Source: Chitinophagaceae bacterium (GTDB taxonomy: Bacteria; Bacteroidota; Bacteroidia; Chitinophagales; Chitinophagaceae). From it: 5,862 bases of DNA. Of the stretch, positions 1 to 5,862 are shown one piece after another. The stretch is from contig JAACZX010000164.1 of the NCBI GenBank assembly GCA_009996555.1, positions 1-5,862 of the forward strand, written 5' to 3'. Positions within the stretch are counted from its first letter, which is position 1; each line of letters begins with the position of its first letter. A program made the translations under genes and the position numbers. The notes under the pieces are model-generated. The model was not told the origin of the DNA. It made no database searches and was given only the letters and a program-made list of their open reading frames with translations.

Positions 1-608
1 TCACCTGCGTGAATGCTCATGCGCAACCCAAGATGTTGCAGTTCTGTATTGTTTATTTTTTGCTGAAGAGAGCAGGAGCAGGCAATGGCTTTTGCAGCTG
101 ATGTAAACGACACTACAAAATCGGAACCGGCATGTTCTGCTTCAACGCCATTGTGTTCAGCGATCTCTTTTCGTATGGATGTATTCAGTTGCCTGATGAG
201 TTCGGTTGATTTTTCAAATCCCAGTTGATGTTGCAGCAACACCGGATCGTTCATTTTGGTTGCAAGAATAATACGGAAAGAAGGTTCGTTGATCAGCTTT
301 AATCCTGTGTCGGTTAATTCCGCTTCTTCAGGATCGCTGATGCGGCCGAGAAACGATTCTACCAGGTTGGGCTGTACTTCAATGATCTTATGTGGTGTTA
401 ATCCATGTGCTTTGTTATGCAGCTCTGTTACTTTTTCTTTGGAAGGCGCATCAATTAAACAAAATACATGTCCCCGTAATTCATCCACCCAATACGTCAT
501 GCATTTACAGCTATGATCTTTTTCAAGATACACATCCAGCTTATGTGCCTCCGCCACATCTTTTGCTGTAACACCTGGAACAATGTGGAGGTCCATGTAA
601 ATGGGCAT
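1..608 (-). CDS. DUF4242 (SCO4226-like nickel-binding type) protein with C-terminal cyclase-like domain, 3' end beyond window
   Basis: Reading from an ATG at 608 gives 202 codons with no stop, so the gene continues past the left edge. Residues 1-80 (starting MPIYMDLHIVPGVTAKDV) match the DUF4242 pattern: a PGVTA-type start, a His/Cys-rich segment (H32, C34, C36), the block YWVDELRG followed by VFC and a 'DAPS' loop, an 'AHGL' motif near 67-70, and a closing 'HKIIEV'. The family prototype SCO4226 of Streptomyces binds nickel; binding here is inferred. From about residue 110 the sequence follows the class III nucleotide cyclase layout: FRIILATK, a helix, GSDFVVSF near 161-168, SAAKAIACSCSLQQ, then LRMSIHAG. 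The positions where active cyclases carry metal-binding aspartates (FTD..., GDG) read K/N and GS, so I infer a non-catalytic sensor or regulator. No transmembrane segment or signal peptide is visible. M5 is a possible alternative start. DUF4242 is quite sure; the second domain is moderately sure. Confidence 0.8.
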   Translation of the reverse strand, partial: MPIYMDLHIVPGVTAKDVAEAHKLDVYLEKDHSCKCMTYWVDELRGHVFCLIDAPSKEKVTELHNKAHGLTPHKIIEVQPNLVESFLGRISDPEEAELTDTGLKLINEPSFRIILATKMNDPVLLQHQLGFEKSTELIRQLNTSIRKEIAEHNGVEAEHAGSDFVVSFTSAAKAIACSCSLQQKINNTELQHLGLRMSIHAG

Positions 609-653
609 AGAGAATTTAATTTTACAGAAAAATATAAAAAACAATACGAAATT

Positions 654-682
654 CAAACAGAACAATGTCCCATTGTATGCAA
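654..682 (-). promoter_or_regulatory. Candidate Bacteroidota-type promoter for the DUF4242 gene
   Basis: On the minus strand a TTG (682-680) is followed after 18 bases by TCTGTTTG (661-654). This matches the Bacteroidota sigma-factor consensus TTG / TAnnTTTG at all but one of the defined positions. Transcription would begin around 647 and leave a leader of about 38 nt before the ATG at 608. The short motif could arise by chance in an AT-rich spacer, so this is a suggestion. Confidence 0.35.
662..676. repeat. Perfect 6-bp inverted repeat, possible operator in divergent promoter region
   Basis: ACAATG, a 3-bp spacer TCC, then CATTGT form a perfect dyad with a centre-to-centre distance fitting a small dimeric DNA-binding protein. 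It sits between two divergently transcribed genes and falls wholly between the -33 and -7 elements proposed for the minus-strand promoter, a typical repressor position. The symmetry does not extend outward (A on both flanks). It is too short and lacks a T-run to be a terminator. The regulator is unknown. Confidence 0.35.
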
Positions 683-722
683 TCGCATGATTTGTTTAAC
701 TTCAGGGCTCAAGCATTGTTAT

Positions 723-1517
723 ATGAAAAAAAGGATAAATAAGTTATTGTTCGTTTCTGTTCTTACATTATTTTTTGCGCTCACATCAGGGAGAGTTACA
801 GCCGCACCGGCACGTGAGTTTTATCAGCTAACAGTTTATCATTTTGCAACTATTGATCAGGAACAGGCACTCGATACTTATCTTCAGCTGGCTTTGCTGC
901 CGGCGTTGCATCGGATGAATATAAAATCGGTAGGTGTGTTCAAAGCCATTACGAACGATACGGCTGCTGCGAAAAAAATGTATGTATTGATTCCGGTAAA
1001 GTCGTTGAACGCAGTTGCCGACATAACAAGTAAATTATCGAACGATAAAGAATACCAGGCAAAAGGTGCTGCTTATATCAATGCAGTGTATAATGCTGCA
1101 GCATATACAAGAATGGAAACCATTCTGCTGCAGGCATTTTCATTAGCACCTGTTATGCAGTTGCCACAATTAAAAGGGCCGAAGAAAGAACGGGTGTATG
1201 AGTTACGCAGTTATGAAAGTGCAACAGAAAAGATCTTTCAAAACAAAGTACACATGTTCAATGAAGGCGATGAGATCGGTTTATTCAAACGGTTAAACTT
1301 CAACGCAATTTTTTATGCTGAAGTAATTGCAGGAAGTAATATGCCCAACCTGATGTACATGACCAGTTTTGAAAACAAGGCCGACCGTGATGCACATTGG
1401 AAAAGTTTTGGAGCAGATGCGCAGTGGAAAACACTTTCTGCAAAACCTGAGTACAAAAACAATGTATCGCATATTGATATCATGTTCCTGCGGCCGACAG
1501 ATTATTCGGATTATTAA
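723..1517 (+). CDS. Exported NIPSNAP family protein, two tandem ferredoxin-like domains
   Basis: A 264-residue protein. The start at 723 is preferred because it opens with a clear Sec signal peptide: MKKRINK, a hydrophobic stretch at about 8-22, and a probable cut after 'VTA' at 25-27. The frame stays open upstream to 513, but that extension encodes nothing recognisable and lies antisense to the neighbouring gene. Two related alpha/beta repeats follow. Residues 31-135 begin REFYQLTVYHF; residues 157-258 begin RVYELRSYES and include 'NEGDEIGLFKRL', a Y/F-rich strand with 'NLMYMTSF', then 'DRDAHWKSFGAD..WK', all typical of NIPSNAP dimeric alpha-beta barrel proteins. The family has no established enzymatic reaction in bacteria; exported members of this type are common in Bacteroidota and location is probably periplasmic. 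It is divergent from the DUF4242 gene (114 bp between starts) and ends 5 bp from the convergent beta-helix gene. Family assignment is sure, role unknown. Confidence 0.88.
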   Translation: MKKRINKLLFVSVLTLFFALTSGRVTAAPAREFYQLTVYHFATIDQEQALDTYLQLALLPALHRMNIKSVGVFKAITNDTAAAKKMYVLIPVKSLNAVADITSKLSNDKEYQAKGAAYINAVYNAAAYTRMETILLQAFSLAPVMQLPQLKGPKKERVYELRSYESATEKIFQNKVHMFNEGDEIGLFKRLNFNAIFYAEVIAGSNMPNLMYMTSFENKADRDAHWKSFGADAQWKTLSAKPEYKNNVSHIDIMFLRPTDYSDY

Positions 1518-1522
1518 TTTTT

Positions 1523-2827
1523 TTATTCTTTCACCAGCTGTCCGCTGAACTGGCAATTGTTGAATGTTGCTCTGCCAACAAACTTCATCGGATCCGGGTT
1601 GCCATAATAACGGAAGATGCAGTTGTTGAACGTTACTTTATCATTATTACTGCTGAGTAATGTTTGTCTTCCAATCTTATTGGGATAAACAAAATGAAAG
1701 GTACTGTTGCTGATGTTGAGTGGAATTTGTGTGCTGATATTGCCGATGCTGCCTAAACTCTCTGCAAAAATATTACTGATGTTTGTGCTGTACCAGCCTG
1801 CCTGTGAAATATCAAACAAGCGAATACATCTTCCGGCAATATTACCACCATCAATGGTATAACTGCCTGCCTGTGCTTTTCCATATTTCCCTGCAACGTA
1901 TAATGTATGAATGCTGCCCCAGCTGTAAATTCCGCGGATCACATTTCCTTTTTCCTGCGCCTGTCCTGTGGCAAAACCAACCTTTGCATTTCCACACCGG
2001 ATATTTTCAAATAAAAGAATATCGGCATTTACTGTTTTGCCATTGGGACTGATGGAGTAGTTGATACTGAAATTACCAATGTTCACATCATGTACTTTAA
2101 TGCCTGTTGATCCGCTGCTGTTGCGGCTGCCATCATAATCAATCACAAGACCTGCATAGTTAGGACTGCATTTTCCGTTTACATCATTGAATTGATCAAA
2201 CGGAATATTGTAGTAAACAGAATCAGCATCGCCCGGTGCTTTAAACTGACCCAGGATGGTGAGGTGATCAATTTCACTTCCTTTGTTGAGTTGTAAACCC
2301 AATGCAAAACCATCTGTTGCTGTGTATTGCAGTGTGGTGCCGCTGCCACTATCCCAAAACGATGATTCGCCATAAATATGAATGGTACAGCCGCCATATT
2401 GTTCTTTATACAAACTGGCAACAGTAAGCGGTTTGCTGAAGGCATACACACCACGTGGAATAAAAAAATTACGGAGCACATTGCTGTTTGCCAATACGGT
2501 GTTGATCCCTTTCTGTAATACCCCGGCATTGTCTTTTACAGTTCCTGCACCAAACCATTTTGCACTGAACACGTTGTTATACGTTCCTTCAGGCGATACC
2601 GTAAGTGTACTGTCAAATATCCATTGTGTATACGCCGCATCAATAATACCGCCTTTGATGGTTCCTGTTCCGCTGATCTTTCCTTTGCTGCCAAATTTCA
2701 GAATGGCTCCTTTTGGAATGTTCCAGGTAGTGTTGATGGTTGTGTCTTTAGTGATGAGGATGTCCTGCGCTTTTGTTACAGATGTGCAGACAGTAAAGCA
2801 AAGAAAGAAAAAAACAGATCGTTTCAT
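1523..2827 (-). CDS. Exported right-handed beta-helix protein, pectate-lyase-3-like
   Basis: A 434-residue protein from the ATG at 2827, chosen because it begins directly with a signal peptide (MKRSVFFFLC..., cut after 'TKA' near residue 20, then QD). An in-frame ATG at 2845 adds only six residues and is also possible; the frame further upstream merely reads through a tandem repeat. Residues 37-64 ('IPKG..LKFGSKGKISGTGTIKGG') match the strand-rich cap seen in many Bacteroidota beta-helix proteins. Residues 88-135 ('SAKWFGAG..DNAGVLQKGIN' and 'FFIPRGVYAFSKPL') match the start of the pectate lyase 3 / GH28-related fold, normally read as W/F-GA-D-T-x-A-I-Q then P-x-G-x-Y. The remainder has irregular beta-helix rungs with N-ladder-like 'ISNSTF' and 'FNNCIF/FNNCQF' repeats near 371-426. 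No catalytic residues can be named, so substrate (probably a polysaccharide) and activity are unknown. No C-terminal sorting domain is visible. It appears to be transcribed alone. Confidence 0.82.
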   Translation of the reverse strand: MKRSVFFFLCFTVCTSVTKAQDILITKDTTINTTWNIPKGAILKFGSKGKISGTGTIKGGIIDAAYTQWIFDSTLTVSPEGTYNNVFSAKWFGAGTVKDNAGVLQKGINTVLANSNVLRNFFIPRGVYAFSKPLTVASLYKEQYGGCTIHIYGESSFWDSGSGTTLQYTATDGFALGLQLNKGSEIDHLTILGQFKAPGDADSVYYNIPFDQFNDVNGKCSPNYAGLVIDYDGSRNSSGSTGIKVHDVNIGNFSINYSISPNGKTVNADILLFENIRCGNAKVGFATGQAQEKGNVIRGIYSWGSIHTLYVAGKYGKAQAGSYTIDGGNIAGRCIRLFDISQAGWYSTNISNIFAESLGSIGNISTQIPLNISNSTFHFVYPNKIGRQTLLSSNNDKVTFNNCIFRYYGNPDPMKFVGRATFNNCQFSGQLVKE

Positions 2828-2865
2828 GTGTGCCGGTTGTTTCATAAAGGATGATGTAATGCATG

Positions 2866-2898
2866 TAAAAGTAAGGAAGGGAATGTTAAAAGGCACAA
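2866..2898 (-). promoter_or_regulatory. Weak candidate promoter for the beta-helix gene, -33 element inside the repeat array
   Basis: On the minus strand TACTTTTA (2873-2866) resembles the TAnnTTTG box, with one mismatch at the last base. A TTG (2898-2896) formed at the junction of the first two heptamer units lies 22 bases upstream, near the upper end of the usual spacing. The leader would be about 15 nt to the ATG at 2845 or about 33 nt to the ATG at 2827. Because the array supplies a TTG every seven or fourteen bases, part of the match is trivial. Confidence 0.22.
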
Positions 2899-2973
2899 GG
2901 CACAAGGTATAAGGCACAAGGTATAAGGCACAAGGTACAAGGTGCAAGGTGCAAGGTGCAAGGTTCAAGGTAA
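2890..2973. repeat. Tandem array of twelve 7-bp units (AAGGNNN)
   Basis: Twelve consecutive heptamers each start AAGG. The three variable bases run CAC, CAC, TAT, CAC, TAT, CAC, TAC, TGC, TGC, TGC, TTC, TAA. Variation is mostly transitions within a pyrimidine-purine-pyrimidine pattern, and a 14-bp higher-order unit (CAC then TAT) occurs twice at 2897-2924. The array lies 63-146 bp upstream of the beta-helix start at 2827. Read on the minus strand it is free of stop codons in every frame because the unit itself contains none, so the long open frame from 2986 is not evidence of translation. Three repeats equal 21 bp, so loss or gain of one unit would shift any frame crossing it. Confidence 0.93.
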
Positions 2974-3105
2974 TTGCAACCGGCAAATAATCATCAGAAC
3001 TCTTTCTGGCTCAGATAGCTGACCGTTTGCAGCAACTTGAACAGCCATCTTTAACGCTCCGCTAACAGCATGTTTTCGTAACTTATGATAGCTAAAAAGC
3101 GGGTT

Positions 3106-3561
3106 ATGAAAACGAAAACACTCTTACTATTATTTCTCATCGCAGGTTCTCTTGCGCAGGCGCAGAAATACAACGGTCAACCCCAGATCACAAAGGAACA
3201 ACAGTTGAATGAACAATATTGTACAGGTTTGTTTAAAACAGCACATGGTATTGTTTTCGATTTTACTGATAATATTACTGCACATGGATTTACCAATATA
3301 CTTTATTGGTTGCAGGGGCGTGTGGCAGGGTTACAGGTTTATACTTCACGGGCAGGAACCGCAGTGCCTTTTATCCGTAATCAACCTGCAACGGTGTTTC
3401 TCGATGAAATGCCTGTTCAGCTTTCAACTGTCAACTTGCTTTCTGTTGCAGATATCGCCATGATCAAGATCATCAAACAGCCATTTGGCGGTAACCTGAT
3501 TTATGGAACAGGCGGGGCTATTGCCATTTATACATTCAGAGGCGAAGAAGAGGAAGATTGA
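3106..3561 (+). CDS. Small exported protein with a stand-alone TonB-receptor plug-like domain
   Basis: A 151-residue protein. The ATG at 3106 is preferred over the in-frame ATG at 3085, since it opens straight into a signal peptide (MKTKTLLLLFLIAG, cut after 'AQA' near residue 19). After a polar linker (20-60), residues 62-143 follow the plug domain of SusC/RagA-type receptors. 'NILYWLQGRVAGLQV' (64-78) corresponds to the 'ALQGRVAGVQV' motif. 'ATVFLDEMPV' (95-104) corresponds to 'PLIVIDGVPV'. 'LLSVADIAMIKIIKQ' (111-125) matches 'l.p.dIesIeVLK', and 'IYGTGGAIAIYT' (132-143) matches 'iYGsrGanGvI.ItT'. No beta-barrel follows: the protein stops after an acidic tail RGEEEED. A receptor would run to roughly 700-1100 residues, so this is either a genuine free plug or the remnant of a receptor gene. 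The complete signal peptide and intact frame favour a functional gene. It cannot transport alone; a binding or accessory role is inference. Confidence 0.78.
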   Translation: MKTKTLLLLFLIAGSLAQAQKYNGQPQITKEQQLNEQYCTGLFKTAHGIVFDFTDNITAHGFTNILYWLQGRVAGLQVYTSRAGTAVPFIRNQPATVFLDEMPVQLSTVNLLSVADIAMIKIIKQPFGGNLIYGTGGAIAIYTFRGEEEED

Positions 3562-3578
3562 TCGATTGTATTTGCTTG

Positions 3579-4790
3579 CTACGACTTTTTCACCAACTCC
3601 GCTACTTCTTTGGCGATCTGCCATTCTTCATTGGTAGGAACGATGAGTATTTTTATTTTGCTTGCGGCTGTTTGTATTTCTACCGGTTCAGTTGTGTGGT
3701 TGTGTTCAAGGTTCAATTGTTCATCCAGTTCAATACCTAAGTTTTGCAGGTTCTTACACGCATAGCTGCGTGTGAGCACAGAGTTTTCACCAAGCCCTGC
3801 AGTAAAGATCAGTGCATCCACACCATTCAATGCTGCCATGTAGGAGCCGATGTATTTGCGGATGCGGTAACCATACAGTTCCTGTGTAAACGCAGCATTT
3901 CTTTCGCCTGCATGATACTTCGTTGCTACATCACGGGCATCGCTGCTGCCTGCAAGACCAAGCATACCACTTTCCTTGTACAGGATGTTTTTTACCTTTT
4001 CCAACGGCATCTTCATTTCTTCCACCATGTGAAAAATAACCGAAGGGTCAATATCACCGCTGCGTGTACCCATCACCAATCCACACAACGGGCCAAAGCC
4101 AAGACTGGTATCAACACTATGTCCGTTTTCATCTATCGCTGCCATACTGCTGCCATTGCCAAGATGAATAGTGATGGCTTTCAGTTTTTCATTCTTCAAA
4201 TATTTTTTTGCTTCGTTGTACACATACTTATGGCTGGTGCCGTGAAAACCATACACCCGTATTTTATCTTCGGTATAAAATTTTTCAGGTATGGCATAAC
4301 GGAATGCATGTTCGGGAAGAGTTTGATGAAACGCTGTATCAAACACGGCCACCTGTACAGCTTTGGGAAAGAATTTTTCAGCAGCTTCCACACCAATTAA
4401 ATTGGCAGGATTGTGCAAAGGTGCCAACGGGATCAATGCACGGATGGTATCTTTTACTTCGGGTGTGATCACCTGTGTATCCGAAAACTTTTCACCACCA
4501 TGTACAATGCGATGCCCAACAGCTGTAATTGCTTCAGGCGATGCAATCACCGCATTTTCTTTATCAGTCAACAGTTGTGTAATAATTTCAAACGCAACAT
4601 TATGATCGGGAAGATCCTGTTCAACTATCTTTTCACCTGTTGTGCCGTTTTTGGTGAATTGATGTTTTACTCTGCTGCCGGCAATACCAATCCGTTCTGC
4701 AAGTCCTTTGGCTAAAACTGTTTTATCATCTGTTTCTATCAGCTGGTATTTCATGGATGAACTACCGGCATTGATCACTAATATCTGCAT
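3579..4790 (-). CDS. ackA: Acetate kinase
   Basis: A complete 403-residue protein, close to the usual 395-405. It converts acetyl phosphate and ADP to acetate and ATP, reversibly, in the cytoplasm. The ASKHA-fold family signatures are all present. They are NAGSSSMKYQL at 7-17, GHRIVHGG at 92-99, LAPLHNP at 122-128, FDTAFHQTLP at 150-159, and YGFHGTSHKYV at 180-190. Further on come HLGNGSS at 209-215, MGTRSGDIDPS at 240-250, FTAGLGENS at 329-337 and a C-terminal NEEW at 387-390. By alignment with the Methanosarcina thermophila enzyme, the catalytic or binding residues N7, R93, H126, D151, H184, R243 and E388 are kept. The start at 4790 puts N7 at its canonical place. The gene begins 3 bp after the pta stop, so the two are surely co-transcribed and probably translationally coupled. 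It converges on the plug-protein gene with 17 bp between stops and no evident terminator hairpin. Confidence 0.98.
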   Translation of the reverse strand: MQILVINAGSSSMKYQLIETDDKTVLAKGLAERIGIAGSRVKHQFTKNGTTGEKIVEQDLPDHNVAFEIITQLLTDKENAVIASPEAITAVGHRIVHGGEKFSDTQVITPEVKDTIRALIPLAPLHNPANLIGVEAAEKFFPKAVQVAVFDTAFHQTLPEHAFRYAIPEKFYTEDKIRVYGFHGTSHKYVYNEAKKYLKNEKLKAITIHLGNGSSMAAIDENGHSVDTSLGFGPLCGLVMGTRSGDIDPSVIFHMVEEMKMPLEKVKNILYKESGMLGLAGSSDARDVATKYHAGERNAAFTQELYGYRIRKYIGSYMAALNGVDALIFTAGLGENSVLTRSYACKNLQNLGIELDEQLNLEHNHTTEPVEIQTAASKIKILIVPTNEEWQIAKEVAELVKKS

Positions 4791-4793
4791 AGC

Positions 4794-5862
4794 TTATTTG
4801 TTCGTTGATTGAATAGCTGTAATCACTACAGTGTTGTAAATATCGTCGATGGTTGCACCACGACTTAAATCGTTAATTGGTTTGTTCAAACCTTGTAACA
4901 TTGGTCCAACAGCCAAGCCTCCTGTTTCACGTTGTACCGCTTTGTACGTATTGTTACCAGTGTTGAGATCGGGGAAGATGAGAACGTTGGCTTGTCCTGC
5001 CACTTCAGAGCCGGGCATTTTACTTCTGCCAACAACAGGATCAACCGCTGCATCATATTGTATCGGGCCTTCCACTAAAATATCGGGACGGCGTTCTTTT
5101 ACAAGCGCTGTTGCAGAACGCACTTTCTCCACTTCTTCACCTGTGCCCGATGAACCGGACGAGTAGGAGAGCATCGCCACTCTTGGTGTATCAATACCAA
5201 ATGTTTTTGCTGAATCGGCTGATGAAATGGCGATCTCTGCCAACTGTTCGGCAGTAGGATTAGGAACAATCGCACAATCGCCGTACAACACAACTCTGTC
5301 GGGCAATAACATAAAGAAGACAGATGATACCGTGTTGAATCCTTTTCTTGTTTTTACAAACTGCAACGCCGGTTTAATGGTATGCGCTGTTGTGTGTGCA
5401 GCACCTGATACCATACCATCTGCATCACCTTTGTACACCATCATAGTGCCGTAATACGATGAATCGCCCATCAGATCGGCAGCAGAAGTTATTTCCATTC
5501 CTTTACTCTTACGCAGTTCGTACAGTGTTGTATAATAATCTTCATACTTCGCACTCTTCATTGGGTCAATGATCTGTATGCGTTCATCATCCCAATACAA
5601 ACCAAGATCATTCACTTTCTGTTTCACATCCTCTGCTTTGCCCAGCAAGGTGAGGTAACCGATTTTATCTTTCGCCAAACGTGATGCTGCTTTTAAGATC
5701 CGCTCATCTTCGCTTTCGGGCAATACAATATGTGTTTGTGCTTTTTTTGCTTTTGCCAGCAAATTATGCTGAAACATGATCGGCGTAATGGCTTCCGATT
5801 TTACGGAGTTGATTTTTTCACTCAACGCATCGGTACCAACAGCCGATTCAAAAATGTCGATC
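4794..5862 (-). CDS. pta: Phosphate acetyltransferase, 3' part (long form, start beyond window)
   Basis: The last 355 codons are visible; the frame is open to the right edge, so the true start lies outside. It converts acetyl-CoA and phosphate to acetyl phosphate and CoA in the cytoplasm. The visible first residues (IDIFESAV..DALSEKI, then SEAITPIMFQ) are the hinge that joins the N-terminal P-loop/DRTGG regulatory part to the catalytic domain in long Pta proteins of about 700 residues. This shows the protein is not a short form starting at the TTG near 5825. The catalytic domain shows HIVLPESEDERIL, then DADGMVSGAAHTTAHT (about visible residues 146-161) and DCAIVPNPTAEQLAEIA. It continues with MLSYSSGSSGTGE near 230-242, EGPIQYDAAVDP near 264-275, GQANVLIFPDLNTGN, and the closing SRGATIDDIYNTVVITAIQ. 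Everything expected is present. It is the upstream gene of the pta-ackA operon. Confidence 0.97.
   Translation of the reverse strand, partial: IDIFESAVGTDALSEKINSVKSEAITPIMFQHNLLAKAKKAQTHIVLPESEDERILKAASRLAKDKIGYLTLLGKAEDVKQKVNDLGLYWDDERIQIIDPMKSAKYEDYYTTLYELRKSKGMEITSAADLMGDSSYYGTMMVYKGDADGMVSGAAHTTAHTIKPALQFVKTRKGFNTVSSVFFMLLPDRVVLYGDCAIVPNPTAEQLAEIAISSADSAKTFGIDTPRVAMLSYSSGSSGTGEEVEKVRSATALVKERRPDILVEGPIQYDAAVDPVVGRSKMPGSEVAGQANVLIFPDLNTGNNTYKAVQRETGGLAVGPMLQGLNKPINDLSRGATIDDIYNTVVITAIQSTNK

Noticed and set aside
513..722. Upstream in-frame extension of the NIPSNAP gene (70 more codons)
   Set aside because: It is Cys/His-rich and without domain similarity, is antisense to the DUF4242 coding region, and would bury the signal peptide that starts at 723.
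2382..2912. 176-codon open frame on the plus strand
   Set aside because: It is antisense to the beta-helix gene and has no signal peptide or domain of its own; its open length follows from the codon use of the opposite strand.
2828..2986. N-terminal extension of the beta-helix protein from an ATG at 2986
   Set aside because: It is translated from the heptamer repeat, which cannot contain stops, and would place a signal peptide 53 residues inside the protein. Kept only as a phase-variation possibility.
2974..3105. Intergenic stretch searched for a promoter of the plug gene, a small RNA or a riboswitch
   Set aside because: Only very short dyads (for example TTGCAGCAA near 3038) and no convincing TTG / TAnnTTTG pair were seen.
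3562..3578. Possible bidirectional terminator between the plug gene and ackA
   Set aside because: The 17-bp gap holds only the small palindrome ATCGAT without a stable stem or T-run.
3744..4400. 218-codon open frame on the plus strand
   Set aside because: It lies entirely antisense to ackA, whose sequence is conserved throughout; the translation is Cys/His-rich with no recognisable domain.
5823..5825. TTG as the start codon of pta
   Set aside because: Coding continues upstream in frame with residues typical of the hinge of long Pta proteins, so this is an internal Leu codon.

Overview
The window reads as chromosomal DNA from a Bacteroidota bacterium, most likely of the Chitinophagaceae type. 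The reasons are the near absence of strong Shine-Dalgarno sites, a TTG / TAnnTTTG-like promoter, several small Sec-exported proteins with signal ends such as 'KAQD' and 'QAQK', a SusC-type TonB plug fold, and a long-form Pta followed at once by AckA. The family placement is inferred from style; no marker gene is present.

Layout. (1) 1-608, minus: 5' part of a gene joining an N-terminal DUF4242 (SCO4226-like, nickel-binding type) domain to a C-terminal domain resembling class III nucleotide cyclases, which seems to lack the catalytic aspartates. (2) 609-722: divergent promoter region with a perfect 6-bp inverted repeat lying inside a candidate minus-strand promoter. (3) 723-1517, plus: exported two-domain NIPSNAP-family protein. 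(4) 1523-2827, minus: exported right-handed beta-helix (pectate-lyase-3-like) protein, ending 5 bp from the NIPSNAP stop. (5) 2890-2973: twelve tandem 7-bp units (AAGG plus three bases) just upstream of the beta-helix gene. (6) 3106-3561, plus: small exported protein that is essentially a lone TonB-receptor plug domain with an acidic tail. (7) 3579-4790 and 4794-5862, minus: pta-ackA operon; ackA is complete and pta runs off the right edge.

How the genes work together. Pta and AckA form the usual acetyl-CoA / acetyl phosphate / acetate pathway with ATP formation and are transcribed together. The other genes are single units in alternating orientation; they look like an accessory stretch of envelope or exported proteins plus one possible metal- or ligand-responsive regulator. 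Nothing links them in one pathway except the shared control region between the DUF4242 gene and the NIPSNAP gene. I see no RNA gene, transposon, CRISPR array or defence system. The most unusual items are the heptamer array, the stand-alone plug protein and the DUF4242/pseudo-cyclase fusion.
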